This document shows, piece by piece, positions 26,402-35,709 of a DNA stretch of 64,000 nt. Numbering within the stretch: position 1 is the stretch's first letter; each line of letters begins with the position of its first letter. Location: positions 434,001-498,000 of the forward strand of contig NZ_LOKX01000001.1 in assembly GCF_002211285.1 (NCBI RefSeq), written 5' to 3'. This DNA comes from Rhizobium sp. R635 (GTDB lineage: Bacteria > Pseudomonadota > Alphaproteobacteria > Rhizobiales > Rhizobiaceae). The position numbers and the translations under genes were made by a program. The notes below the pieces were generated by a model. The model was given only the letters and a program-made list of their open reading frames with translations. It did not search any database and was not told the origin of the DNA.

Positions 26402-29400
26402 TCATGACGCCAGACGCCAGCCGGTTCCGGCCGCTTCGGCGGCGAAGTCGTCGAAGGAGAGGGGCTGCGAGAAGGCATAGCCCTGCAGGATATCGCAGCC
26501 GAGATCGCGCAGCAGTTCGGCATGGGCTGCGGTTTCCACACCTTCGGCCACCGTCTCGACGCCGAGCGACCGGGCGATCTCGATGATCGAGCTGACCAGC
26601 GTGCGCTCCTGCGAGGAGCCGATGATCGGCTGCACCAACTGGCGATCGATCTTCAAGCGCTTGGGCTTCAGCTTCAACAGGCTGACGATCGAAGTATGGC
26701 CGGTGCCGAAATCGTCGATCTCGATATCGATGCCGAGCGCCTTGATGCGCTCGAGATTGTGCGAGACGACGTCCTCGCTCTCGTCGAGGAAGATCGATTC
26801 CACCAATTCGAAGGAAAGCTCGCCGGGGCGGATATTGAGGTCGGCCAGCGATTCCAGCAGGCTGCCGTCATGCAGCCGCCGCGCCGAGACGTTGACGGAG
26901 ACCTGGGGAACGGTAATGCCGCGCGCCGCCCAGCGCATCCTGTCGCGCAGCGCCGTCTCCAGGACGATCCGGTCGAGCGTCTGCACGACGTTGATCTCGC
27001 CGGCGATGCGCAGGAACTTGTCGGGCGTCAGCAGCCCCTTGGACGGATGATTCCAGCGCACCAGCGCCTCGACCCCGGTCAGTTCCATCGTGCGGGCGCA
27101 GAATTGCGGCTGATACCAGGCGGTGAATTCGCCATCGTCGATGCCGGCGAGAATTTCGTCGGCAGTGCGCTTGGTGTTGACGATATCGGTCTGGAGATTG
27201 TGATTGAAGAATTCGAAGCGGTTCCGGCCCATGCTCTTTGCGCGGTAGAGCGCGATATCGGCATTGATCAGCATCTTTCGCGCGTCGACATGGATGCCGT
27301 TGGCGAGCGCCACGCCGATCGACACGCCGCAGCGGCAGGAAAATCCCTGGAAATCGATCGGCTGGCGCATCTCCTCGATGATCCGCGTCGATAGCTCGGC
27401 CATCTCCTCGTCGCCGACATTCAAGGCGAGGATGACGAATTCGTCGCCGCCGATACGCGCGACGATATCGCGGCCGCGGACGTTCTTGGCGAGCACCTTC
27501 GAGGCGTGCACCAGCATCGCGTCGCCGGCGGCATGGCCGAGCGTGTCGTTGATTTCCTTGAAGCGGTCGAGGTCGATGTGGAGGATCGCGAATTTCTGCC
27601 GCTGCCGGGCGCCGTCATTGGTCAGGTTTTCCAGCGCGATATCGAGTTTGCGGCGATTGGCGAGTGCGGTCAGCGGGTCGTGCAGCGAATTGTGCTCGAT
27701 CCTGTTCTTGGCAAGCTCGAGCTCCATGTTCTTGGCGACCGCCTCGTCCTTGGCTGCCTTCAGCCGGATCGTCATCAGCACGTCTTCGGTGGCATCGAAG
27801 GCGATGCCCATGATTTTCATTTCGCCGCCTGCCGTCTGGTGGACCTTGCCGACCGAGCGTACATACCGCACCGAGCCGTCGCCTGATATCACGCGGCAGA
27901 CGAGGGTGTGGGTATCGCCGGCCTGCTTGAAATGGCGCGCGCTTTCGAGCGCCAGCACCCGGTCTTCCGGGTGGATGCAATTGAGCCAGATGTCCTCGGT
28001 CATGAAGCCGTTGCGGGGTGCAAGCCCGTAGAGCTCGTGCATCCGCTCGTTCCAGATCGAGCCTCCCCGGCCGGGTCGAGCCTCCCATATGCCGCATTGA
28101 TAGGAATTGAGCGCCAGGTCGAGCCGGCTCGAAAGCTCGGCGAGTTGCCCCTCGCGGGCTGAGAGCTCCTCGAGGGCCAGCTCCAGTTCCGCGTTCTTGA
28201 CCTCGCTCGTATCCTTGGCCCTGCGCAGCGTGTCGGTGGTCTCCGCATCGGCTGTCACGTCCCAGACGATGCCGATCGTCTTTCCGGCGCCGCCGGCATC
28301 CGTATAGAAGGCGCCGACCGAGCGCAGGTGGCGGATGCCGCCATCGGCAAGCCTGACGCGGTATTGCCCCGTGCAGGCGGCGCCGGCGATGCTGCAGCTG
28401 AAGAAATGCACCTCGGCAATTTCATGGTCCTCGGGCAGGATCGCCGCCAGCCATTCGTCGAGCGGCCGGCTTCCTTCTTTCGCCGCCTTGCCGTGCAGGG
28501 CGGCGGCGCGAGCATCCCAGAGCAGGCTGCTCGAATGATCCTGCAATTCCCAGATGCCGATATTGGAGGATTCAAGCGCTAGATTGAGCCGCTGCGACAG
28601 TTCCAGCAGTTTTGCTTCGCGCGTCTCCAGCTCGGTGATGTTGCGGTTGCGTTCGCCGAGCAGGAGTGTGGCGAAGAAAATCGGAATGATGATGATGCAG
28701 CCGGCGGCAACGACGATCAGGCGCACCTCCGTCCGGTTCTCGGGGATCGCCTCCCAGCCGCCGGCCGGAATCGCCGAAAGCTCCCACTTGCCTCCGGCAA
28801 AAGCGATTTTCCGGCGCACCGGCTCCTGGCCGTCGATATCGGACGGGCCGAAGAACGGCGCTGCCGCCGTGCCTGCCGCGCCGATATCCCGGATGGCGAC
28901 CGAGAGATGGTCGAGATGGGGATAACGTTCCTGGTTCTCGCGGTCGCGCGCCGGCATCAGGCCGGCCGCCTCGTAAAACATCTTCTGGTCGATGGTGACC
29001 TCGACCGCGCCCCAGATCCGCCGCTCGCCATTCTCCTTGACGAAGACCGGAAAGAAGATGGCGAAGGCCTCCCGGCCGGCGGCCCTGATCGGGCCATAAA
29101 AGCGCGCCGTCTGGTCGACGGCCGCCGGCGTCATCGCCCGGCGCGAGAAGAGGGCCTCTCTCACATCGCGGCCTACCCGCTCGGCGCCGGATTGCGGCGG
29201 GTGGACCGCGTTGACAATGAAATCAGGCGCGACGGCGATATGCATGAAAGACGGGTTCTGGATCAGCAGCCAGTTGATCTGGCGTTCCATCTCCTCGCCG
29301 TTCGTAGCGCTGCTGACGGAGATCAGATTGGAAAGGTCACGAACGATGCTGAGGTCCATGCTGATCTGCGCCATGACGCGGGCGCGGATGAGATTCGTCT

Positions 29401-29572
29401 CGTTTTCGGTGCGGATATGAAGTTCGCGCACATGGGATGCAGTATTGGCCCGGTCGAGGGCGAAGCCCACCATGATGACGACGAGGGCGACAAGCGACGA
29501 AACCAGAAACGAGACACGGGTATTCTTCAATATGTGCCGCAGCTGCTTGCTGTCGCCGAGCCTGGATAGCAA
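26402..29572 (-). CDS. Membrane CHASE-PAS-PAS-GGDEF-EAL cyclic-di-GMP protein
   Basis: A 1056-residue sensor with both cyclic-di-GMP synthase and phosphodiesterase domains. It has a membrane helix near residues 20-40, a periplasmic CHASE-like sensor (about 45-260), a second membrane helix near 280, two PAS domains with PAC tails (WLAAILPEDHE; WLNCIHPEDRVLALESA), a GGDEF domain with an intact RIGGDEFVILA site, and an EAL domain with GVEALVRWNHP, ELVES, IDDFGTGHTS and AEGVET. Both catalytic sites look usable, so the net activity probably depends on the sensor. The start is TTG at 29572 (LLSRLGDSKQLRH) with GGGGG upstream; no ATG lies before the first helix. It is followed by aroC at a 186-base gap. 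Confidence 0.92.
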   Translation of the reverse strand: MLSRLGDSKQLRHILKNTRVSFLVSSLVALVVIMVGFALDRANTASHVRELHIRTENETNLIRARVMAQISMDLSIVRDLSNLISVSSATNGEEMERQINWLLIQNPSFMHIAVAPDFIVNAVHPPQSGAERVGRDVREALFSRRAMTPAAVDQTARFYGPIRAAGREAFAIFFPVFVKENGERRIWGAVEVTIDQKMFYEAAGLMPARDRENQERYPHLDHLSVAIRDIGAAGTAAAPFFGPSDIDGQEPVRRKIAFAGGKWELSAIPAGGWEAIPENRTEVRLIVVAAGCIIIIPIFFATLLLGERNRNITELETREAKLLELSQRLNLALESSNIGIWELQDHSSSLLWDARAAALHGKAAKEGSRPLDEWLAAILPEDHEIAEVHFFSCSIAGAACTGQYRVRLADGGIRHLRSVGAFYTDAGGAGKTIGIVWDVTADAETTDTLRRAKDTSEVKNAELELALEELSAREGQLAELSSRLDLALNSYQCGIWEARPGRGGSIWNERMHELYGLAPRNGFMTEDIWLNCIHPEDRVLALESARHFKQAGDTHTLVCRVISGDGSVRYVRSVGKVHQTAGGEMKIMGIAFDATEDVLMTIRLKAAKDEAVAKNMELELAKNRIEHNSLHDPLTALANRRKLDIALENLTNDGARQRQKFAILHIDLDRFKEINDTLGHAAGDAMLVHASKVLAKNVRGRDIVARIGGDEFVILALNVGDEEMAELSTRIIEEMRQPIDFQGFSCRCGVSIGVALANGIHVDARKMLINADIALYRAKSMGRNRFEFFNHNLQTDIVNTKRTADEILAGIDDGEFTAWYQPQFCARTMELTGVEALVRWNHPSKGLLTPDKFLRIAGEINVVQTLDRIVLETALRDRMRWAARGITVPQVSVNVSARRLHDGSLLESLADLNIRPGELSFELVESIFLDESEDVVSHNLERIKALGIDIEIDDFGTGHTSIVSLLKLKPKRLKIDRQLVQPIIGSSQERTLVSSIIEIARSLGVETVAEGVETAAHAELLRDLGCDILQGYAFSQPLSFDDFAAEAAGTGWRLAS

Positions 29573-29816
29573 AATGAGACCCCCGTGTTTGCGAGCAACT
29601 GTAGGGCGCGAGGGTTAATTTACGCTTGCCCGTATGCAATGCCGAAAAGTTGCGGAGGAGGAGAAAGGCACGGTTAACGCGGCATCTTGATTATACTTAA
29701 AATCCTATTCATCAATTGGGCGGGAAAAGCCATTGTTACGGGCAATTTTCGCCATATTCAGGAGCTTATCTGTGGCCGGTCATGTTCTCGTGCAGCGTTT
29801 CAAAAGGATTGTCGCC

Positions 29817-30077
29817 ATGCGTTTCGTCGTCGCCACGCTTTTGGCTACAGCAAGCTTCCTGTCGCCGATGAGCGGTTTTGCCGAGAGCGCCGATGTGGAG
29901 GCGACGATCAAGAAGGTCGATACGGCAAATCTCGTGCTGACGCTCGATGACGGCAAGACCTATCAGGCGCCCGAAGAATTCAATTTCGATGGCCTCGAAG
30001 CCGGTGTGAAGGTCATCGTCTTCTATACCGAGGTCGATGGGAAGCGCGTCATCAACGATCTCGACATCGTCAAGTAG
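29817..30077 (+). CDS. Exported DUF1344-domain protein
   Basis: An 86-residue exported protein of the DUF1344 family, common in Rhizobiales and of unknown function. Signal peptide: MRFVVATLLATASFL, cleaved after GFA near residue 21. The mature part is a small beta-rich domain, with TIKKVDTANLVLTLDDGKTY and VKVIVFYTEVDGKRVINDL resembling a two-strand OB-like repeat. The frame is open from 29733, but the ATG at 29817 follows AAAAGGATTGTCGCC with a good ribosome site and starts the signal peptide. It appears monocistronic and converges on the phosphatase gene. Confidence 0.85.
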   Translation: MRFVVATLLATASFLSPMSGFAESADVEATIKKVDTANLVLTLDDGKTYQAPEEFNFDGLEAGVKVIVFYTEVDGKRVINDLDIVK

Positions 30078-30090
30078 GCAGGCCTGATGG

Positions 30091-30127
30091 AAGCGTGTTG
30101 CGTTGACAGGGGTCAGCGACGCGCTTT
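30091..30127. terminator. Possible terminator between convergent genes
   Basis: AAGCGTGTTGCGTTGAC and GTCAGCGACGCGCTTTTC form an imperfect hairpin with GT pairs and a small bulge, ending in TTTT on the plus strand. The position, just after the DUF1344 stop, supports the call, but the stem is imperfect. Confidence 0.4.
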
Positions 30128-30172
30128 TCACTGTCTACACGTCCCAAAACAGCTGCAGATTTTCGGCTCTTC

Positions 30173-30763
30173 TTACAGCCAGACGATCGTCCGTTCGCTG
30201 GTGTCGATCCTGACGATTCGGTCCTGCGGGATACCGCCTTCGGCGGCGCTGCTTTTCGGCAGATCGGCGATCGTCTGGAACAGTGTGCGGATGACGCCGC
30301 CATGGGTCACGCAGACGGTCGGGCGATCGACGGAGCTCAACCACGAGCCAGTGCGCCAGGAGAGGATTTCGTAGCTTTCGGCATCGTCGCCGGGCGGGAT
30401 GAAATCCCATTTCGAGGCGTTGCGTTCCGCCACCCGCTCGCGCTGCGTCGTCTTCAATTCCTTGAGGGTCGAGCCTTCCCAATCGCCGAAGGAAATCTCC
30501 ACCAGCCTTGGATCGGTGCGGTAGGCAAGCGGCGGCAGGCCCATTGCCGTGCGGACGATTTCCATCGTCGCGCGCGTGCGTCCGAGCGGGCTTGCGACGA
30601 AATCGAATTCATCCACCGTGTCGCCGAGAATGCCGCGAAGCGCGAGGCCGTTCTGCCGGGCCTGTTCAAGCCCGACGGCATTCATCGGGACATCCTTCTG
30701 GCCCTGCAGGCGGCGCTCGGCATTCCAGTCGGTCTGGCCGTGTCTGATCACGTAGATAAGCAC
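30173..30763 (-). CDS. Histidine phosphatase family protein (phosphoglycerate mutase-like)
   Basis: A 196-residue histidine phosphatase with the catalytic RHG motif in YVIRHGQTDWNAERRLQGQKD at the N-terminus, the ASPLGRTRATMEIVR arginine region, and VCVTHGGVIRTLF near the C-terminus. These are cofactor-independent-of-2,3-bisphosphoglycerate phosphatases or mutases; the substrate is uncertain. The start is GTG at 30763 (MLIYVIRHGQT). It lies 25 bases after fabI on the same strand and is probably co-transcribed with it, as seen in related rhizobia. Confidence 0.88.
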   Translation of the reverse strand: MLIYVIRHGQTDWNAERRLQGQKDVPMNAVGLEQARQNGLALRGILGDTVDEFDFVASPLGRTRATMEIVRTAMGLPPLAYRTDPRLVEISFGDWEGSTLKELKTTQRERVAERNASKWDFIPPGDDAESYEILSWRTGSWLSSVDRPTVCVTHGGVIRTLFQTIADLPKSSAAEGGIPQDRIVRIDTSERTIVWL

Positions 30764-30788
30764 GGTCTCGGCTCCGCCTATGGAGAAA

Positions 30789-31607
30789 TCAGTCCTTGAC
30801 GACCGAAATGTCGGGAGCGTCGACCGCCTTCATGCCGATGACGTGATAACCGCTGTCGGCATGATGCACTTCGCCGGTGACGGAGCGCGACAGGTCCGAC
30901 AGGAGATAGAGGCCGACATCGCCGACTTCCTCGATGGTGACGGTGCGGCGCAGCGGCGCGTTGTATTCGTTCCACTTCAGAATGTAGCGGAAATCGCCGA
31001 TGCCCGAAGCGGCGAGCGTCTTGATCGGTCCGGCCGACACGGCGTTGACGCGGATGTTCTGCGGTCCGAGGTCGACGGCGAGATATTTGACGCTCGCTTC
31101 GAGCGCGGCCTTGGCGACACCCATGACGTTATAGTTCGGCATCACCTTTTCCGCACCGTAATAGGTGAGGGTGAGCATCGAACCGCCTTCCGTCATCAGC
31201 TTCTCGGCGCGGCGTGCGACGGAGGTGAAGGAATAGACCGAGATCTGCATCGTCTTGGCGAAGTTGTCGGGCGAGGTGTCGACGTAGCGGCCGGTCAGTT
31301 CGTCCTTGTCGGAGAAACCGATCGCATGCACGAGGAAGTCGATCTTGCCCCATAGCTTTTCGACATTCTCAAAAACTTCGTCGATGGTGGATTCGTCGGC
31401 GACGTCACAGTGGCCGACCAGCGTCGCGCCGATTTCGGCCGCGAGCGGTTCGACGCGCTTCTTCAGCGCATCGCCCTGGTAGGTGAGCGCGACTTCTCCG
31501 CCCTGTGCATGAATGGCCTTGGCAATACCCCACGCAATCGAACGATTGTTGGCGACACCCATGATGACGCCGCGTTTGCCTGCCATGAGGCCGGATGCTT
31601 GAGCCAT
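30789..31607 (-). CDS. fabI: NADH-dependent enoyl-ACP reductase
   Basis: FabI reduces trans-2-enoyl-ACP in type II fatty acid synthesis and is the target of triclosan-like inhibitors. The 272-residue product has the divergent-SDR nucleotide motif GVANNRSIAWGIAKA near residue 15, the catalytic tyrosine and lysine pattern YGAEKVMPNYNVMGVAKAAL, and AGPIKTLAASGI. The frame is open upstream to 31667, but the ATG at 31607 (MAQASGLMAGKRG) follows TAGGGAGCGAAAT and starts the domain correctly. It lies between the dnaJ-like gene and the phosphatase gene, all on the minus strand. Confidence 0.95.
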   Translation of the reverse strand: MAQASGLMAGKRGVIMGVANNRSIAWGIAKAIHAQGGEVALTYQGDALKKRVEPLAAEIGATLVGHCDVADESTIDEVFENVEKLWGKIDFLVHAIGFSDKDELTGRYVDTSPDNFAKTMQISVYSFTSVARRAEKLMTEGGSMLTLTYYGAEKVMPNYNVMGVAKAALEASVKYLAVDLGPQNIRVNAVSAGPIKTLAASGIGDFRYILKWNEYNAPLRRTVTIEEVGDVGLYLLSDLSRSVTGEVHHADSGYHVIGMKAVDAPDISVVKD

Positions 31608-31728
31608 ATTTCGCTCCCTAGGAATCTGATCGATCCTGCCTATGGCATAGGCCGTTAATCGGTTCAAGCTTGGCCTGGATCATCAACTGTTAGGGATCGT
31701 AACAAAGGGTGCGATTGTCATAAAAATT

Positions 31729-32898
31729 TCACAGGAACAGGCCTTCGCGCATGCTTCTCATGAGATCGGTGACTTTGTCGTCGGGTTTTTCCCACAGCAT
31801 GATGCGCAATTCGACGACGAGATCGCCCCTGCCACCCTCTTCGCGAGGCAATCCCTGGTCGGGAATCCGGATCGTCTTGTCAGAGCCGGACCATGCGGGA
31901 ACAGTCACGGTGAGCGGCCCGCTCGGCCCATCGATGCGAGCCTCGGTGCCGAGCACGGCATTTTCGATGCTGAGCGGCAGGACGGCGCGCAGATCGAAAC
32001 CGTCGACCGTGAAGCGCGGATCGGGCGCGATGCGGATGGCGATGACGGCATCGCCGCGCTGCATGCCGGGCAGCTTGAATCCCTGTCCCTTGAGCCGCAC
32101 CTCATGACGATCCGTCGTGCCGGCCGGCAGGGCGAAGCCGATTTCGCGGCCTTCCGGCAGCGAGGCCGTAACCCAGCTGCCCTTCAGGACGTCGTCGATC
32201 GTGACAGTGGCAGTCGTCACCTCGTCGGGCGCTTTTTCCAGCCCCGTATCCTTGGCGCCGGTGAAGCGACGCACCAGCGACGTCAGGATGCTGAGCGGCA
32301 GTGACAGGTTGGCGGCGCCATTGGCCGCAGCCTCGCCGGTCTCGCCGTCGCCTTTGATGTCGCCCTCGGCGTCGTCGCCATCCATGCGCTTGCCGGCTTC
32401 GGCCTGTGTCTGGTTCTGTGGCTGCTGGTTGGGGGCCTGATGGGCGCGGCTCTGTGCCTGGCCGCCGGCCGCCGCCCGCGCACCGAAGATCCGCTCCACC
32501 ATCTCCTCGGCCGCTTCGCCAGTGCCGGCCTGTTGCCTGGAACTGTCGGCCGCCGCCTTCTGGGCGGCTCGCGCCAGCTCTTCCATCACACGCTCGGCAT
32601 TGGCCTGCGCCGCCTTGGCGCGGACGGCCGCTTCGCGTGCGGCCTGGCGCTGCTGCATGATTGTCTGTTCCTGCTTCTTGGCTTCCGCCATGCGCACGGC
32701 ATTGTCGAACAGGCTGCGCTTGCGCGGATCCTTCAGCGTTTCGTAAGCGCGGCCGATCTCGGCGAACCGGGCGGCGGCGGTCGGATCGTCCCGATTGTGA
32801 TCGGGATGGACGGCCTTGGCCATGTTGCGCCAGGCCGCCTTGATCTCGTCTGCCGCAGCGTCACGCTTGACGCCGAGAATCTTGTAAGGATCGCGCAT
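31729..32898 (-). CDS. DnaJ-class (CbpA-like) chaperone with Ala/Gln-rich linker
   Basis: A 389-residue J-domain chaperone. The J-domain occupies about residues 1-65 with an HPD motif (AKAVHPDHNRDDP), so it can stimulate Hsp70. There is no zinc-finger domain and no classic Gly/Phe region. Instead residues 70-200 are a long Ala/Gln/Glu-rich, probably coiled linker (QQRQAAREAAVRAKAAQ). The C-terminal two-barrel peptide-binding domain is intact (VTIDDVLKGSWVTASLPEG, RLKGQGFKLPGMQRGDAVIA). The frame is open to 33051, but the ATG at 32898 (MRDPYKILGVKRDA) begins the J-domain. It lies upstream of fabI; neither dnaK nor grpE is nearby. Confidence 0.88.
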   Translation of the reverse strand: MRDPYKILGVKRDAAADEIKAAWRNMAKAVHPDHNRDDPTAAARFAEIGRAYETLKDPRKRSLFDNAVRMAEAKKQEQTIMQQRQAAREAAVRAKAAQANAERVMEELARAAQKAAADSSRQQAGTGEAAEEMVERIFGARAAAGGQAQSRAHQAPNQQPQNQTQAEAGKRMDGDDAEGDIKGDGETGEAAANGAANLSLPLSILTSLVRRFTGAKDTGLEKAPDEVTTATVTIDDVLKGSWVTASLPEGREIGFALPAGTTDRHEVRLKGQGFKLPGMQRGDAVIAIRIAPDPRFTVDGFDLRAVLPLSIENAVLGTEARIDGPSGPLTVTVPAWSGSDKTIRIPDQGLPREEGGRGDLVVELRIMLWEKPDDKVTDLMRSMREGLFL

Positions 32899-33228
32899 GT
32901 AAACCGCCGGTGTTGCGATGCGGCGGGCGCTGTCCTTGCCCGGCATCCCGCCCAATATCAAAAGTCCAATATCAACTCGCCGGCCGCCACCCGCCGCAAA
33001 GGCAGGGAAAGCCACTCTCGACATCGATCGTGCGGCCGAGTTGCTAATCACTTCTTATTTCTGTCGGGAGATGGGAGGTGTTTTGCTGTAAATGGTTAGC
33101 TCTTTGCTAAGCATTTGGCAGAAAGTGCCTGGCCGTTAACTTCATAGCGCGTCAAGCGCACAATAGACGCGGGCAGGCTTTGGATTGTGCAGGGGCCGGC
33201 GTTCCCGGGAATCGATTGTTCGGCCGGA
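32899..33228. other. 330-base intergenic region upstream of dnaJ-like gene
   Basis: This stretch between the dnaJ-like start and the lipoprotein stop must hold the dnaJ-like promoter on the minus strand. Its AT-richer part, about 33030-33150, has a GCGTCAAGCGC tract (TTGACGC on the minus strand) that could be a -35 element, but no convincing -10 partner was seen. I see no gene, repeat or structured RNA in it. Confidence 0.5.
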
Positions 33229-33675
33229 TCAGCTTTCCGGCTGGAAGCTCAGGAGCTGCCAGTTGCCGCCGCCGACGAGGCACGTCTTGCCGTAGAATTT
33301 GGCGATGCCGACATAGGAATGGCGCGTCGTGCGGAACTGGCGGCAGACCTGGCCCGATTCATTGTTCTCGACGATCGTATCGATGACACCGGCGCTGCCT
33401 GTGGATGCATTCGCCCAGGGAAGCGGCTGGCCTTCGAGCCTATGCACGTCGGCGGACGTTACGGCGTTGCGCACGGTCATTTCGTCGGACAGCGTATCGG
33501 TGCTCGGCGGCGTCTGCGGTACGGTGCCGGTAGCCACCGACCGGTCGACCTTTGCTTCGCTCAGAAAGTCCATGCCGCTGCCGACGCAGCCCGAAAGCGA
33601 CAGCATCGCAACGCCGGTGACGAAGAGTCGTCGCAGGCTCTTTGTATGGCGATATGACTTTGCTATGACTTCCAC
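33229..33675 (-). CDS. RT0821/Lpp0805-family surface lipoprotein-like protein
   Basis: A 148-residue exported protein. A lipoprotein-type signal is visible: RRLFVTGVAMLSLSGC, with cysteine in a lipobox-like LSGC, near residue 30. The C-terminal half matches the 17-kDa/RT0821 surface-antigen type, with NESGQVCRQFRTTRHSYVG and FYGKTCLVGGGNWQLLSF, in which the two cysteines probably form a disulfide. The start is an in-frame GTG at 33675 preceded by GGACGCAGGG; no ATG precedes the signal segment. It is divergent from pdxH with 66 bases between, a gene order recurrent in Rhizobiales. The function is unknown, probably at the outer membrane. Confidence 0.78.
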   Translation of the reverse strand: MEVIAKSYRHTKSLRRLFVTGVAMLSLSGCVGSGMDFLSEAKVDRSVATGTVPQTPPSTDTLSDEMTVRNAVTSADVHRLEGQPLPWANASTGSAGVIDTIVENNESGQVCRQFRTTRHSYVGIAKFYGKTCLVGGGNWQLLSFQPES

Positions 33676-33741
33676 CCTGCGTCCTGTCCAGTCATTGAAA
33701 AGCTGGGCGCCTGTTGAATAATCCGGGGCATTTGAACCAAT

Positions 33742-34362
33742 ATGTCGGCAAACGAGTTAACAAGCGGTGACTTTACCGAAAGTGGCGAGCCCTTCAAGCT
33801 CTTTGCCGAATGGCTGAAGGAAGCCGAGGCCTCCGAACCCAATGACCCCAATGCCGTGGCTCTGGCGACGGTCGATGAGGATGGTCTTCCCAATGTCCGC
33901 ATGGTTCTCCTGAAGGGATTCGACGAAGACGGATTCGTCTTCTACACCAATTTCGAGAGCCAGAAAGGTCGCGAAATCTTGGGGCAGAAAAAAGCCGCCA
34001 TGTGTTTCCACTGGAAAAGCCTGCGGCGCCAGGTGCGGTTGCGCGGCCCGGTCGAGATCGTGCCCGATGCCGAAGCGGATGCCTATTTTAAAACGCGCGC
34101 GCGCGGCAGCCGCATCGGCGCCTGGGCTTCCAAACAATCCCGCCCGCTCGAAAGCCGATTCGCGCTGGAGAAAGCGGTGGCCGAATATACCGCGCGCTAT
34201 GCCATCGGCGAGATTCCGCGTCCCGCCCACTGGTCCGGCTTCCGCATCCGGCCGACGTCGATCGAATTCTGGAAGGACCAGAAATTCCGCCTGCATGACC
34301 GTATCGAATTTCGCCGGCCGTCACCGGAAGGCGAATGGGAAAAGGTGCGGATGTATCCCTGA
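33742..34362 (+). CDS. pdxH: Pyridoxamine 5'-phosphate oxidase
   Basis: PdxH oxidises pyridoxine or pyridoxamine 5'-phosphate to pyridoxal 5'-phosphate with FMN. The 206-residue product has the family landmarks [23 protein letters not shown] (read in parts; FMN site), [42 protein letters not shown] and the C-terminal [24 protein letters not shown] (read in parts). The ATG at 33742 has a poor ribosome site (CATTTGAACCAAT). It is divergent from the surface lipoprotein gene and ends 5 bases before the converging polysaccharide deacetylase gene. Confidence 0.96.
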   Translation: MSANELTSGDFTESGEPFKLFAEWLKEAEASEPNDPNAVALATVDEDGLPNVRMVLLKGFDEDGFVFYTNFESQKGREILGQKKAAMCFHWKSLRRQVRLRGPVEIVPDAEADAYFKTRARGSRIGAWASKQSRPLESRFALEKAVAEYTARYAIGEIPRPAHWSGFRIRPTSIEFWKDQKFRLHDRIEFRRPSPEGEWEKVRMYP

Positions 34363-34367
34363 GGGAT

Positions 34368-35420
34368 CTACCTGCCCATGAGCTTCAGCGGGATGCCGGA
34401 GGCGAGTGCGGAGACGTAGCGTCGCTTCTGGTAGAAGCCGTTGAGCGAAATGCGCGGCAGATAGGCGGTCCGGCCGGCTGCCGGCAGGCCCGGTTGGGTG
34501 GTGACGGCGACCGCAAAGCCGAGATTGGCTGATATTTGCGCCTCGCGGGCCGTCGCGGCCTCAGGCGTGCCGTAGGGATAGGCGATCGTCCTCGGGCGAA
34601 TGCCGGTCACCGCCTCGACGTAATCCGCCGAAGCCTGCATCTCGATTCGCGCTTCGGCCTCGGGCAGGCGGGCAAGCGCGCGATGGCTGATCGTATGGGC
34701 GCCGAGCGCTGCGAGCGGACGCTTGGCGAGCCATTGCAATTCGCCAGGCCCCATCACCAGGTCGCGCGTGATGTCCGTCGGCTCTAAGCCGTTTTCCCGC
34801 GCCAGCAGGTCGATGGCGGCGACGGCGAAGGCCTCGTCGGAGCGGTGGATGTAAGCGGCGAAGCGATCGAAAGCGTTCCATTGCTGCTGCGGACTGTCGA
34901 GCGCAAGCCGCTCCCTGCCGCGGCCGAAGTCAAAACGCAGTTCCGGCGCCTGGCGCAGCAGAATGGCGAGCGTTTCCCACCAGATGCTGTGCGAGCCCTC
35001 GGCGAAGCCTTGGGCGACGAACACCGTGAACGGCGCCTGATGCCGCTCGAAGACGGGTAGCGCATGCTCCAGATTATTGCGGTATCCGTCGTCGAGCGTG
35101 AAGGCGGCGAACGGCCGCGCGCCCTCGGGCTCGGCCAGCAATGCCGGCACGGCATCGAGCGGTACGAAGCGGTAGCCCTCCCGTTTCAATTGCCGCAACG
35201 CCGCGTCGAGAAAGCCGGGGGTGATTTCGAGATGCGCGTTCGGCTCGAAAGCCTGAGGCGCGTGCGGGCGGACATGATGCAGCGTGAAGACGACGCCGCG
35301 CCCGCGCGCCGCGCGCATCCGGCCGGCCGAGGCGAGAAGCCAGGATGCCTCGAGCCCGGCGCCGATCGCCGCGCGTTTTGCCAGTCGCTTCAATTGTCCC
35401 GTCATGCGGCGCCCGCCCAT
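34368..35420 (-). CDS. Polysaccharide deacetylase family protein
   Basis: A 350-residue NodB-homology (carbohydrate esterase 4) protein. It has the first motif TLDDGYRNNL (a variant of TFDDG) near residue 130, the second-metal region LGAHTISHRALARLPEAEA, and IAYPYGTPEAATAREAQIS. The N-terminal part has a basic segment and LHHVRPHAPQAFEPN, and no clear signal peptide, so the enzyme may be cytoplasmic-facing or tailless. The substrate (for example a surface polysaccharide) is unknown. The start could be the ATG at 35420 with GCGGGAA upstream or the ATG five codons later (MTGQLKRL); the first is kept. It converges on pdxH. Confidence 0.84.
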   Translation of the reverse strand: MGGRRMTGQLKRLAKRAAIGAGLEASWLLASAGRMRAARGRGVVFTLHHVRPHAPQAFEPNAHLEITPGFLDAALRQLKREGYRFVPLDAVPALLAEPEGARPFAAFTLDDGYRNNLEHALPVFERHQAPFTVFVAQGFAEGSHSIWWETLAILLRQAPELRFDFGRGRERLALDSPQQQWNAFDRFAAYIHRSDEAFAVAAIDLLARENGLEPTDITRDLVMGPGELQWLAKRPLAALGAHTISHRALARLPEAEARIEMQASADYVEAVTGIRPRTIAYPYGTPEAATAREAQISANLGFAVAVTTQPGLPAAGRTAYLPRISLNGFYQKRRYVSALASGIPLKLMGR

Positions 35421-35469
35421 TTGAGCAATTCCCGCAAGGCCTTGCGTCCGGAATGCGTGAAACGAAAAG

Positions 35470-35506
35470 AGAGCATTTTTGGCTTGGAGAAATCGGGAAA
35501 TGCTCT
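35470..35506. repeat. Inverted repeat AGAGCATTT...AAATGCTCT
   Basis: Two perfect 9-base arms (35470-35478 and 35498-35506) flank a 19-base loop, in the divergent region upstream of the deacetylase and the D,D-carboxypeptidase. AGAGCATTT-type palindromes occur as small dispersed elements in Rhizobiaceae, but a regulatory site is equally possible. Confidence 0.5.
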
Positions 35507-35709
35507 AGCTTTGCCGAAACTAGCAGGTGCAACTTAAGCCTTGCTGAATCCCGAGACTGCACAGCTTTTTTCATTCTTGTTAACCAAGACGATGAAAAGA
35601 CTAGAAAAACGGTAGGCGTTGCCGCAAAGTCGCGCCAAACTTGCGGCTTCTGTCACATTACGGCACAGGTGCCGGTCTTATCGAGACCCAGCGCATTGAG
35701 GGGAAGTGC

